DNA from: Alphaproteobacteria bacterium
Lineage (GTDB): Bacteria; Pseudomonadota; Alphaproteobacteria; ATCC43930; CGMCC-115725
Length of the DNA stretch: 9,353 nucleotides
Direction: 5' to 3'
Assembly (NCBI GenBank): GCA_030039815.1
Contig: JASHUW010000653.1
Location: 1-9,353, forward strand
Shown here: in pieces, positions 1 through 6,273 of the stretch
Position numbering within the stretch: position 1 is the first letter of the stretch
How the letters are laid out: the number at the start of each line of letters is the position of its first letter
Made by a program: the position numbers and the translations under genes
Notes under the pieces: generated by a model
The model's database searches: none
Told to the model about the DNA's origin: nothing
What the model saw: the letters and a program-made list of their open reading frames with translations, nothing else

Positions 1-804
1 AATCGCGGGCACGGCATAGATGCCGGTCGCCGCCGGATCGCCGGGACCGTTCGAGAGAAACACGCCGTCGGGATTGAGCTTGAAAATCTCTTCGGCTGTC
101 GTCTGCGCAGGCACCACCGTCACCCGGCAACCGGCATCGACGAGGCAGCGCAAGATGTTGCGCTTGGCGCCGTAATCGACGGCGACGACATGAAACCGCG
201 GCCTTTCCTGACGGCCGTAGCCGCTCTCGCGCGCCCAGGTGGTTTCGTCCCACTCGTAGCTCTGCCGGCAGCTCACTTCGAGCGCGAGGTCCATGCCTTC
301 GAGCCCCGGCCACGCCGCCGCTTCCCGCTGCATTGCGGCGATGTCGAGTTGGCCGTCGGGGCTGTAGGCAATGACCCCGTTCGGCGCGCCCTTGTCGCGA
401 ATGAGGCCCGTCAGCCGCCGCGTATCGACGCCGCAAATCCCGGTGAGGCCATGAGATTTGAGCCAGGCGTCGAGCCCCTGGGTGGCTCGGTAATTGGCCG
501 GCGCGGTGATCGCCTCGCGGATCACCAGGCCGCGCGCCGCGGGGGTCGTGGTCTCGATGTCTTCGGGGTTGGTCCCGACATTGCCGATATGCGGGAAGGT
601 GAAGGTGATGATCTGCCCGGCATAGCTGGGGTCGGTCAGAATCTCCTGATAGCCGGTGATCGAGGTGTTGAAGCAGACCTCGCCGACCGCCTTGCCCGGC
701 GCGCCGATGCCGTGGCCCCAAAAAACCGTCCCGTCCGCCAGCACCAGGGCCGCGTTGCAGTCGGGCGGTCGCGGCACCTGGGCGGCCGCGTTCGGGTCGG
801 GCAT
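1..804 (-). CDS. carA: Carbamoyl-phosphate synthase small subunit (partial, 5' part)
   Basis: CarA is the glutamine amidotransferase subunit of carbamoyl-phosphate synthase. It releases ammonia from glutamine for the large subunit CarB, feeding arginine and pyrimidine synthesis in the cytoplasm. Reading the minus strand from ATG 804-802 gives 268 uninterrupted residues to the window edge. The N-terminal CPSase small-chain domain spans about residues 17-155 (GEVCFNTSITGYQEILTDPS near 41-60, the family signature). The glutamine amidotransferase domain begins near 204 with VVAVDYGAKRNILRCL (206-221) and LSNGPGDPAAT (250-260). The nucleophilic Cys and the catalytic His/Glu lie beyond the left edge, so catalytic integrity cannot be judged. 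The start fits the family start, with an AGGA-like ribosome site about 11 bases upstream. The gene is divergent from the gatB/yqeY-like gene. Identity is very secure; only the 3' end is missing. Confidence 0.96.
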   Translation of the reverse strand, partial: MPDPNAAAQVPRPPDCNAALVLADGTVFWGHGIGAPGKAVGEVCFNTSITGYQEILTDPSYAGQIITFTFPHIGNVGTNPEDIETTTPAARGLVIREAITAPANYRATQGLDAWLKSHGLTGICGVDTRRLTGLIRDKGAPNGVIAYSPDGQLDIAAMQREAAAWPGLEGMDLALEVSCRQSYEWDETTWARESGYGRQERPRFHVVAVDYGAKRNILRCLVDAGCRVTVVPAQTTAEEIFKLNPDGVFLSNGPGDPAATGIYAVPAI

Positions 805-865
805 CGAAACTCTATCCTGCCGGATTTTGGGGCCGTTTGGCGAGGCGCGGCGCCCAATTTTGGGG

Positions 866-893
866 AAGATAGATACAAGATGTTGTTTGTCAA
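866..893 (-). promoter_or_regulatory. Sigma70-type promoter for carA
   Basis: On the minus strand a perfect -35 TTGACA (893-888) is followed after 16 bases by TATCTT (871-866), a reasonable -10 box. This would start transcription near 858-860 and leave a leader of about 55 bases before the carA ATG at 804. It lies in the 209-base divergent spacer between carA and the gatB/yqeY-like gene. The hexamers are seen directly; promoter activity is inferred. I found no equally good promoter for the rightward gene in the same spacer. Confidence 0.65.
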
Positions 894-1013
894 CCGGGTA
901 GAAAGCGAAGATACCGCCGTTTCAACGGCTTAGCCGGAAACGTCGAAATTGCTGGAAAGCTGGCGGGAACGGCGTAGGTTTTGTGACGCCTGCGAGCGCG
1001 GGAGCCCCAAAAG

Positions 1014-1469
1014 ATGTTGCGCGACGACTTTACCGAACGCATGAAAACCGCGCTGCGCGCCAAGGATGCCCGTACCCTGTCGACCGTGCGGCTCATCATC
1101 GCGGCGCTGAAGCAGAAGGACATCGAGGCGCGCGGCGGTGCGCATGACGGCACGATTCCCGATGCCGAAATCCAGCGCATGCTGCAGGGCATGATCAAGC
1201 AGCGCCGCGAATCGATCGAGCTTTACCAGAAAGGCAACCGCCCCGAACTGGCCCAGCAGGAGGGCGAGGAGATCGCGGTCATCGAATCGTTCCTGCCGCG
1301 GCAGATGGACGACGCGGCGATCGAGGCCGCGGCCAAGGCGGCGATCGCCGAATCGGGCGCGGCGGGCTTGAAGGACATGGGCAAGGTCATGGGCGCGTTG
1401 CGCGAGCGCTACACCGGCGTGCTCGACATGGCCAAGGCCGGCGCGGCCGTGAAGCGGCTGCTGGGTTAG
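1014..1469 (+). CDS. GatB/YqeY domain protein
   Basis: This 151-residue protein is a stand-alone member of the GatB/YqeY family, related to the tRNA-binding C-terminal part of the amidotransferase subunit GatB. The cellular role of stand-alone members is not well established; a tRNA-linked role is only inferred from the shared fold. The sequence is typical from end to end: MLRDDFTERMKTALRAKDAR at the start, then STVRLIIAALKQKDIEARG, a central IESFLPRQMDD motif (about residues 90-100) and a C-terminal LKDMGKVMGALRERYTG segment ending in LLG. Length matches the family's usual ~150. The ATG at 1014 is preceded by GGAG around 1001-1004. It ends with TAG (1467-1469) at the expected family C-terminus, showing that TAG works as a normal stop here. 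Its position between divergent carA and dnaG is a common alphaproteobacterial order. Confidence 0.93.
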   Translation: MLRDDFTERMKTALRAKDARTLSTVRLIIAALKQKDIEARGGAHDGTIPDAEIQRMLQGMIKQRRESIELYQKGNRPELAQQEGEEIAVIESFLPRQMDDAAIEAAAKAAIAESGAAGLKDMGKVMGALRERYTGVLDMAKAGAAVKRLLG

Positions 1470-1498
1470 GGATGGCGGCGCGAGTGCGACGAATAAAT

Positions 1499-1630
1499 CC
1501 CCTCTCCCGCATGCGGGAGAGGGTGGTGAGTGCCGAAAGGCGCGAGACGGGTGAGGGTTTGCGCGCCGTGACCCTCACCCACCTGCCGCTCGCGCGTCAG
1601 GTCCCCCCTTTCCCGCAGGTGGGCGAGGGG
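1499..1630. repeat. Palindromic intergenic repeat element (REP/MITE-like)
   Basis: The spacer between the gatB/yqeY-like gene and dnaG holds an ordered set of inverted repeats. A perfect 24-base palindrome CCCTCTCCCGCA/TGCGGGAGAGGG occupies 1500-1523. A second stem, GGGTGAGGGT (1549-1558) with ACCCTCACCC (1571-1580), has a 12-base loop. The outer ends 1499-1523 and about 1606-1630 are imperfect inverted copies of each other, so the whole block can fold as one long structure. This CCCTCTCCC/GTGAGGGT style is familiar from dispersed intergenic repeats in GC-rich Proteobacteria. That it is multi-copy in this genome is inferred, since only one copy is in the window. It has no coding capacity that I would accept. 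Confidence 0.75.
1625..1630 (+). promoter_or_regulatory. dnaG ribosome binding site inside the repeat's end
   Basis: GAGGGG at 1625-1630 lies 9 bases before the dnaG ATG at 1640 and is the only good Shine-Dalgarno sequence there. It is also the right-hand terminus of the palindromic repeat 1499-1630, where it can pair with CCCCTC at the left end (1499-1504). Primase translation could therefore depend on how the repeat folds. The overlap is seen directly; any regulatory effect is inferred. Confidence 0.55.
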
Positions 1631-1639
1631 TAATCATCG

Positions 1640-3484
1640 ATGGCCTTTCCGCCCGGCTTTCTCGACGAGCTCAGGTCGCGCGTGTCGCTCGCCGACCTCG
1701 TCGGCAAGCGCGTGCGGCTGACCCGCAAGGGCCGCGAATATGGCGGGCTCTGCCCGTTCCATAACGAGAAGACGCCGTCCTTCTACGTCGTCGAGGATAA
1801 GGGCTTCTTTCACTGCTTTGGCTGCGGCGCGCATGGCGATGCGATCGGCTTCGTGATGCGCTCGGAGAACCTCGACTTTATCGAGGCCATCGAACGCCTC
1901 GCCGGGATCGCCGGCGTGCAGGTGCCGCAGCAGACGCCGCAGGAGCGCGAAAAGGCGCAGCGCCAGAAGACGCTGCTTGAGGCGCTAGCCGCGGCGGCGA
2001 AATTCTACGAGGAGCGGTTGTGGTCGCCCACCGGGCGCGCCGGGCGCGAATATCTCGCCGGCCGTGGCCTCGACGAGGAGACGATGCGCCGCTTCCGGCT
2101 GGGTTGGGCGGGCGACGACCGCAACGCGCTGCGCCGCGCGCTGACCCCAGAATTCCCCGTGCCGCTCCTCATGGAGGCCGGGCTGCTGCATGCCTCCGAC
2201 TATGGCGGCGAGCCCTACGACTACTTCCGCGAGCGGGTCATTTTCCCGATCGGCGACCGCGCCGGCCGGGTCATTGCCTTTGGCGGCCGTGCGCTCGGCG
2301 ACCAGCAGCCGAAATACCTCAACTCGCCCGAGCACCCGCTGTTCGAGAAGGGCAGGGTGCTCTACGGCCTGTCGGCTGCCCGGGTGAACGCGGCCAAGGA
2401 GGCCGAAGCCGGCGGCGCCGGAGTCATCGTGACCGAAGGCTATATGGACGTCATCGCGTTGCACCGTGCCGGCTTCAACACCGCCGTCGCGCCGCTCGGC
2501 ACGGCGCTGACCGAGGCGCATCTCGGCGAATTGTGGCGGCTGGCACCCGAGCCGGTGCTGTGCTTCGACGGCGACGCCGCGGGACAGCGCGCCGCGCTGC
2601 GCGCGCTGCACCGCGCGCTGCCCTTGCTGAAGCCGGGGCATTCGCTGCGCTTCGTGACCCTGCCGCAGGGCGAAGACCCGGATTCGCTGATCCGCACTTC
2701 CGGCCCCGCGGCGTTCGAGCAATTGCTGCGCGCGGCGAAACCGCTCGCCGATGTGTTGTGGCAATCCGAGCTCGCCGCCAAGTCCATAACGACCCCCGAG
2801 CGTCGCGCCGATCTCGAACGACGGGTCATGGCGCAAGCCGGGACGATTGCCGACCGCGTCGTGCAGGCTGAGTACCGCCGCTTTCTCCGCGATCGACTGT
2901 TCGCGCTCGGTCGGCTGCCAGCATCCCAGGCTAAATTCTTGCGGCCAACGCGGCAGTTCCCGCGCGCGCCGGTGCTGTCGCCCAGTGCGTCGCGTGGCGA
3001 TGCGCCGCCGCCGCCGTCCGCGCCGGGACGCCGCCGGCGCGAACTCCTGATCGGCATGCTTCTTGAGCACCCGTTCCTCGTTGCCGAGGCGCACGAGGAT
3101 ATCGCCGCGCTCGATTTCCCGGAGCCAGAGCTTGACAGGCTGCGCCGCGCGATTTTAGAGGTCGAGGTTCTGTCCCCGGGGCTTGACGCGGACGAGCTTC
3201 GTCAACACTTAGGGCAGAACGGGTTCGCCATGACCGTGGACGCGGTCGCGCGTGCTTTGACCGACCATGCGAAATTCCTCTCTCGGGTGACCGAAGCTGA
3301 GGGAGTTCGGAAGAGTTGGCTGCACCTGACGCGAATGGTCCACGACGATGTCGAGCCTGTGGATGATTTGACCACGCCGGAAGCCTGGGAGCGGTTTCTG
3401 GCGCTGCAGGGACGGGAGGCGCAGGAGGGTTTCTCGGAGGAGGAGTTTCCGCCCGGTCGAGCGGCGGGCGTTTCTCCCCGGTAA
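1640..3484 (+). CDS. dnaG: DNA primase
   Basis: DnaG makes the RNA primers for lagging-strand and origin replication and binds the replicative helicase DnaB. The 614-residue protein is full length for the family. The N-terminal CHC2 zinc-binding domain has C38, H41, C59 and C62 (in GLCPFHNEKTPSF and FHCFGCGAHGD). The primase core and TOPRIM domain follow, with KYLNSPEHPLF (225-235), the acidic EGYMD (266-270) and the metal-binding FDGDAAG (309-315). A proline/arginine-rich linker (about 436-467) leads to the less conserved C-terminal helicase-binding domain (about 468-590). The ATG at 1640 gives the canonical MAFPPGFLDELRSRVS start. rpoD follows after a 72-base gap, the classic macromolecular-synthesis pairing. 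From about 3110 onward codon choice is somewhat less GC-rich (for example TTA, CTT), which may reflect embedded signals rather than transfer. No frame damage is visible. Confidence 0.97.
   Translation: MAFPPGFLDELRSRVSLADLVGKRVRLTRKGREYGGLCPFHNEKTPSFYVVEDKGFFHCFGCGAHGDAIGFVMRSENLDFIEAIERLAGIAGVQVPQQTPQEREKAQRQKTLLEALAAAAKFYEERLWSPTGRAGREYLAGRGLDEETMRRFRLGWAGDDRNALRRALTPEFPVPLLMEAGLLHASDYGGEPYDYFRERVIFPIGDRAGRVIAFGGRALGDQQPKYLNSPEHPLFEKGRVLYGLSAARVNAAKEAEAGGAGVIVTEGYMDVIALHRAGFNTAVAPLGTALTEAHLGELWRLAPEPVLCFDGDAAGQRAALRALHRALPLLKPGHSLRFVTLPQGEDPDSLIRTSGPAAFEQLLRAAKPLADVLWQSELAAKSITTPERRADLERRVMAQAGTIADRVVQAEYRRFLRDRLFALGRLPASQAKFLRPTRQFPRAPVLSPSASRGDAPPPPSAPGRRRRELLIGMLLEHPFLVAEAHEDIAALDFPEPELDRLRRAILEVEVLSPGLDADELRQHLGQNGFAMTVDAVARALTDHAKFLSRVTEAEGVRKSWLHLTRMVHDDVEPVDDLTTPEAWERFLALQGREAQEGFSEEEFPPGRAAGVSPR
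3132..3161 (+). promoter_or_regulatory. Candidate internal promoter for rpoD within dnaG
   Basis: A perfect -35 hexamer TTGACA (3132-3137) lies inside the 3' third of dnaG. Poor -10 candidates follow at 16-18 bases (TTTAGA at 3154-3159 or TAGAGG at 3156-3161), in a locally AT-richer stretch. In E. coli, promoters within dnaG serve rpoD, so the position makes biological sense, but the -10 match here is weak and chance is not excluded. Confidence 0.25.
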
Positions 3485-3556
3485 ACCCGATGACAAGCAT
3501 CGCGGTGTAGCTTCCGGTCCTCAAACGGAACCAACCCATTGCCTAGGGACGGCGGA

Positions 3557-5554
3557 ATGGCAAGCAAAGTCGCAAGCGTGGCGGATACGGCTGAGACCCG
3601 GGAAGAAGCGGCCGAGGCACCGCTGCTCGACCAGATCGCGGTTGCGATCAAGAAGATGGTCGCGCGCGGCAAGGAGCGCGGCTATTTGACCTATGACGAG
3701 TTGAACGCCGCGCTGCCGACCGACCAGGTGTCGTCGGAGCAGATCGAGGACACGATGACGATGCTCTCCGAGCTCGGCATCAACGTTGTCGACAATGAGG
3801 ACGCCGAAGAGCCCGCCGCCTCCGATTCCGAGGATGGCGAGGCCGAGGCGCGCGGCAATCTCGATGATGACGATATCGGCCGCACCGACGATCCGGTGCG
3901 CATGTACTTGCGTGAGATGGGCTCGGTCGAGCTGTTGTCGCGCGAGGGCGAGATTGCCATCGCCAAGCGCATCTAGGCGGGCCGCGAGATGATGATCGGC
4001 GGCATTTGCGAAAGCCCGCTGACCGTCAAGGCGCTGATGCTGTGGCGCGACGCGCTCAACGAAGGAAAGATGCTGCTGCGCGACATCATCGATCTTGACG
4101 CGACCTACAGCAACACAGTGATCGACCCGACCGACCCGACGGTCGCGCTGATGGTGCCCTCGGTCGCCGCCGAAGCCGGTGCGGAGGACGAGGAGGAGGA
4201 CGACGTCGAGGCCGAAGGCGAAGAGGAAGAGGCTGCGGCCGAAGGCGGCGACATGGACGGCGAGGACGGCGAGGGCGAGGAAAGCTCGGTCTCGCTGGCG
4301 ACGATGGAGGCGCAGCTGCGCCCGAGCGTCGTCGCGATCTTCGATCAGGTGGCCGAAATCCACAGAAAGCTGTCGAAGCTGCAGGACCAGCGGGTCACCT
4401 CGGTGGTCAAGGGCGCGGCGCTGCCGCGCGCGACCGACCGGCGCTACGACAAGCTGAAGGACGAGGCGATCGAGCTGTTGCAGAAGATCCGCTTCAACAA
4501 CACGCGCATCGAGCATCTCGTCGAGCAGCTTTACGACCTCAACCGCCGTCTCGTCGGCGAGGAGGGCCGTCTGCTGCGCCTCGCCGAGACCGCCGGCGTG
4601 AAGCGCCCTGAATTTTTGCAATTCTATCTCGGCGACGAGCTGTCGACCGACTGGATCGAGCGCGCCGTGCAGCAGACCGGCCGCGGCTGGGACCGCTTTG
4701 TCGAGCGCTACCGCGACGACATCCACAAGCACCGCACCGCGATCGCCAAGGTCGCGGTTGAGTCGAAGCTGCCGACCAGCGAGTTCCGCCGCGTCGTGCA
4801 GACCGTGCAGCGCGGCGAGCGCGAGGCGAGCCGTGCGAAGAAGGAGATGGTCGAGGCGAACCTGCGGCTCGTCATCTCGATCGCCAAGAAATACACCAAT
4901 CGCGGCCTGCAATTCCTCGACCTGATCCAGGAAGGCAATATCGGCCTGATGAAGGCGGTCGATAAGTTCGAGTACCGCCGCGGCTACAAATTCTCGACCT
5001 ATGCGACATGGTGGATCCGCCAGGCGATCACCCGCTCGATCGCCGACCAGGCGCGCACCATCCGCATCCCGGTGCATATGATCGAGACGATCAACAAGCT
5101 GGTGCGCACCTCGCGCCAGATGCTGCACGAGATCGGCCGCGAGCCGACCCCCGAGGAATTGGCCGACAAGCTGGCGATGCCCTTGGAGAAGGTGCGCAAG
5201 GTGCTGAAGATCGCCAAGGAGCCGATCAGCCTCGAGACGCCGATCGGTGACGAGGAGGACAGCCACCTCGGCGATTTCATCGAGGACAAAAACGCGGTGC
5301 TGCCGGTCGACGCGGCGATCCAGGCCAATCTGCGCGAGACGACGACGCGCGTTCTGGCCTCGCTCACCGCGCGCGAGGAGCGCGTCTTGCGCATGCGCTT
5401 CGGGATCGGCATGAACACCGATCACACGCTGGAAGAGGTCGGCCAGCAATTCTCGGTGACGCGCGAGCGCATCCGTCAAATCGAAGCGAAAGCGCTGCGC
5501 AAGCTCAAGCACCCGAGCCGCTCGCGCAAGCTGCGCAGCTTCCTCGACACGTAA
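3557..5554 (+). CDS. rpoD: RNA polymerase sigma factor RpoD, interrupted by an in-frame amber codon
   Basis: RpoD is the primary sigma70 factor, directing RNA polymerase to housekeeping promoters. From ATG 3557 (AGGGA at 3545-3549, 7 bases upstream) the frame spans 665 codons before TAA. Codon 140 (3974-3976) is TAG. Region 1.1 covers about residues 22-82. Region 1.2 covers about 112-146 and contains the stop, reading IAKRI-stop-AGREMM where relatives have Glu. The long non-conserved region (about 147-425) includes a very acidic stretch at 207-244. Region 2 (about 430-505) carries STYATWWIRQAITRS for -10 recognition, region 3 follows, and region 4 (about 599-659) has the helix-turn-helix TLEEVGQQFSVTRERIRQIE for -35 recognition. 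Everything except codon 140 looks intact and well conserved, unlike a decaying gene. A one-base GAG-to-TAG sequencing error is the simplest account; real suppression or internal restart is the alternative. Confidence 0.93.
3974..3976 (+). other. In-frame amber (TAG) codon in rpoD region 1.2
   Basis: TAG stands between ATC (Ile139) and GCG (Ala141) in the rpoD frame. The surrounding residues are the conserved sigma70 region 1.2 pattern IAKRI-E-AGRE, so a single G-to-T change in GAG would produce it. No frameshift accompanies it: 3557, 3974 and 3989 are all in the same phase. The presence of TAG is observed; whether it exists in the living genome is uncertain. Confidence 0.9.
3975..3994 (+). 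promoter_or_regulatory. Possible re-initiation site after the amber codon
   Basis: AGGCGG (3975-3980), one mismatch from the ideal AGGAGG, overlaps the amber codon and sits 8 bases before two consecutive ATG codons (3989 and 3992) in the rpoD frame. A ribosome terminating at 3976 would be well placed to restart. The encoding residues are ordinary conserved sigma70 sequence, so the motif may be fortuitous. Confidence 0.35.
3989..5554 (+). CDS. rpoD: C-terminal RpoD reading frame (alternative product if translation restarts)
   Basis: This is the part of rpoD downstream of the amber codon, given separately because it is what would be made without read-through. From the tandem ATGs it encodes 521 residues: the end of region 1.2 (MMIGGICESPLT), the acidic non-conserved region (63-100 in this numbering), region 2 (about 286-361), region 3 and region 4 (about 455-515). 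It would keep core binding and -10/-35 recognition. It would lack region 1.1, which in sigma70 proteins blocks free sigma from binding DNA, and most of region 1.2, which contacts the discriminator. Whether such a protein could support growth is unknown. It is not a second gene. Confidence 0.5.
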   Translation: MMIGGICESPLTVKALMLWRDALNEGKMLLRDIIDLDATYSNTVIDPTDPTVALMVPSVAAEAGAEDEEEDDVEAEGEEEEAAAEGGDMDGEDGEGEESSVSLATMEAQLRPSVVAIFDQVAEIHRKLSKLQDQRVTSVVKGAALPRATDRRYDKLKDEAIELLQKIRFNNTRIEHLVEQLYDLNRRLVGEEGRLLRLAETAGVKRPEFLQFYLGDELSTDWIERAVQQTGRGWDRFVERYRDDIHKHRTAIAKVAVESKLPTSEFRRVVQTVQRGEREASRAKKEMVEANLRLVISIAKKYTNRGLQFLDLIQEGNIGLMKAVDKFEYRRGYKFSTYATWWIRQAITRSIADQARTIRIPVHMIETINKLVRTSRQMLHEIGREPTPEELADKLAMPLEKVRKVLKIAKEPISLETPIGDEEDSHLGDFIEDKNAVLPVDAAIQANLRETTTRVLASLTAREERVLRMRFGIGMNTDHTLEEVGQQFSVTRERIRQIEAKALRKLKHPSRSRKLRSFLDT

Positions 5555-5575
5555 CTCTGCGGATTTTGCCAAACG

Positions 5576-5609
5576 AAAGGCCGCCTCATCGCTGGGGGGC
5601 GGCCTTTTT
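5576..5609 (+). terminator. Intrinsic terminator after rpoD
   Basis: AAAGGCCGCC (5576-5585) and GGCGGCCTTT (5598-5607) form a perfect 10-base stem with a 12-base loop, followed by a T run (5605-5609). It lies 22 bases after the rpoD stop and ends the rightward transcription unit. On the other strand the same stem is followed only by TTTCGTTT, so it may act weakly on the converging pilZ-type transcript as well. Confidence 0.88.
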
Positions 5610-5626
5610 GTTGCCGGAACGGCGCG

Positions 5627-5908
5627 TTACCGGAAACGGACGCCGATCTTTCCGCCCTTTCGCCAGATTGTTTCGCATTCGCGCGGTGGGTCGGTACGCG
5701 GTTTGAGCGTGAAGTTCTTCGGGCACAGAAAGATGTCGTCCGGCTGCAACAGCGCGCCTTCGTCGGAGATATTCAGGACGAGGCAGCCCATCGAGCAGTT
5801 GCCGTCGCGGAACAGGATACGCGCACCCAACAGCGCGCGATGACGGTGAGCGTGTCGCCGCTCAATGATAGGAGCGTCTTGCTCAACCGCGGAGGCCAGC
5901 ATCGCCAA
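5627..5908 (-). CDS. Single-domain PilZ protein
   Basis: This small cytoplasmic protein (93 residues from TTG 5908, or 91 from ATG 5902) is essentially one PilZ domain, the family best known for binding the second messenger cyclic di-GMP. Both binding motifs are visible: R18-H-A-H-R22 (the RxxxR motif) and N46-I-S-D-E-G51 (the (D/N)xSxxG motif). It ends in a typical GKIGVRFR strand. The intact motifs suggest it can bind the ligand; the output target is unknown. ATG 5902 is the likelier start because GGGA lies 8 bases upstream, whereas it is too close to the TTG. No in-frame ATG or GTG lies further upstream before a stop. It converges on rpoD across the terminator and is probably a single-gene unit. 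Confidence 0.83.
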   Translation of the reverse strand: MAMLASAVEQDAPIIERRHAHRHRALLGARILFRDGNCSMGCLVLNISDEGALLQPDDIFLCPKNFTLKPRTDPPRECETIWRKGGKIGVRFR

Positions 5909-5937
5909 CGTCCCGGGATGCTCATTTTCTGCCGTGT

Positions 5938-5966
5938 TAAATATGTGTTTGAGCGGGGCAAAACAA
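5938..5966 (-). promoter_or_regulatory. Candidate promoter of the PilZ gene
   Basis: On the minus strand TTGTTT (5966-5961) and TATTTA (5943-5938) are separated by 17 bases, which would start transcription near 5931, about 25-30 bases before the coding start. The boxes match the consensus only partly. A competing TTGCAC (6027-6022) with TCAATA (6004-5999) lies in the adjoining AT-rich stretch, so the exact promoter is uncertain. Confidence 0.35.
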
Positions 5967-5980
5967 GTATTGGCGCAGGG

Positions 5981-6026
5981 TTTGTTTTATTAAGAATATA
6001 TTGATTTAAGATCATTTTTTAGTGCA
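5981..6026. other. AT-rich spacer segment
   Basis: These 46 bases contain only 8 G or C (17%) in a window that is otherwise strongly GC-rich. They lie between the PilZ gene and the tRNA gene. The segment holds several TATATT/TTTAAG-like strings and no open frame of note. It probably belongs to the upstream control region of the PilZ gene, but no specific binding site is recognised. Confidence 0.5.
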
Positions 6027-6163
6027 ATTGGCTCCGCTTTGGCACAGAAGGTTTGCGGCTCGGTCCGTCGTCGATGACGAAGGAAAAATCGCTCATGCGG
6101 CCGAATCTGGGCTCCGCAGCTGCGCCAATCGCGCAAAGCGCGTTCCGCGACCCCTGGATGGTT

Positions 6164-6169
6164 TATACT
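6164..6169 (+). promoter_or_regulatory. Probable -10 box of the tRNA promoter
   Basis: TATACT lies 11 bases before the first tRNA base, a usual distance for a stable-RNA promoter where transcription starts just before the mature 5' end. The -35 region is poor (TTCCGC at 6143-6148 with a 15-base spacer). A short perfect stem, CGCGC-AAA-GCGCG (6130-6142), lies just upstream. Confidence 0.45.
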
Positions 6170-6179
6170 GGGGTTTGGT

Positions 6180-6256
6180 GGGCCGGTAGTTCAGTTGGTT
6201 AGAACTCGCCGCTCATAACGGCGCTGTCGCAGGTTCGAGTCCTGCCCGGCCTACCA
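6180..6256 (+). tRNA. tRNA with anticodon CAU, probably tRNA-Ile2 (lysidine type)
   Basis: A full 77-base cloverleaf with an encoded CCA can be drawn. The acceptor stem is GGGCCGG/CCGGCCT (the first pair is a G1-U72 wobble), the D stem GTTC/GAAC with loop AGTTGGTTA, the anticodon stem CGCCG/CGGCG with loop CTCATAA, and the T arm GCAGG-TTCGAGT-CCTGC. A CAU anticodon can belong to initiator Met, elongator Met or Ile2, whose C34 becomes lysidine by TilS. The initiator is unlikely because the three G-C pairs of its anticodon stem are absent. The sequence has C4-G69 and C5-G68 (TilS-favouring in E. coli), U12-A23, C29-G41, A37, A38 and A73, which together are the isoleucine set known from E. coli. 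Whether those rules hold exactly in this lineage is inferred. The gene itself is certain. Confidence 0.93.
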
Positions 6257-6273
6257 ATTTCGCGGTGCAGGCG

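Noticed and set aside
190..933. 247-residue plus-strand open frame at the left end
   Set aside because: It is antisense to carA, whose translation is unmistakable, and it runs through the carA promoter.
1499..1630. CRISPR array or intrinsic terminator in the repeat block
   Set aside because: There are no regularly spaced direct repeats with unique spacers, and neither stem is followed by a T run.
1985..3094. 369-residue minus-strand frame within dnaG, and the 283-residue plus-strand frame at 2020-2871
   Set aside because: Both are out-of-frame shadows of dnaG with no domain signal.
3512..3530. Small stem TTCCG/CGGAA in the dnaG-rpoD gap
   Set aside because: Five pairs with a nine-base loop is weak, with no T run and no known motif.
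3539..3556. TTG at 3539 as rpoD start
   Set aside because: ATG 3557 has AGGGA at 7 bases and begins with the usual MA-K-type RpoD N-terminus; the TTG has no ribosome site.
3974..3976. Genome-wide reassignment of TAG to an amino acid
   Set aside because: TAG ends the gatB/yqeY-like gene at the family's normal C-terminus, and no suppressor tRNA is visible in the window.
3521..5572. 683-residue open frame on the minus strand opposite rpoD
   Set aside because: It mirrors the rpoD codons of a GC-rich gene, has Arg/Leu/Asp-rich shadow composition and shows no recognisable domain; rpoD is certain on the other strand.
5773..6015. 80-residue minus-strand frame overlapping the start of the PilZ gene
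   Set aside because: It is in a different frame from the PilZ motifs and has no recognisable content.
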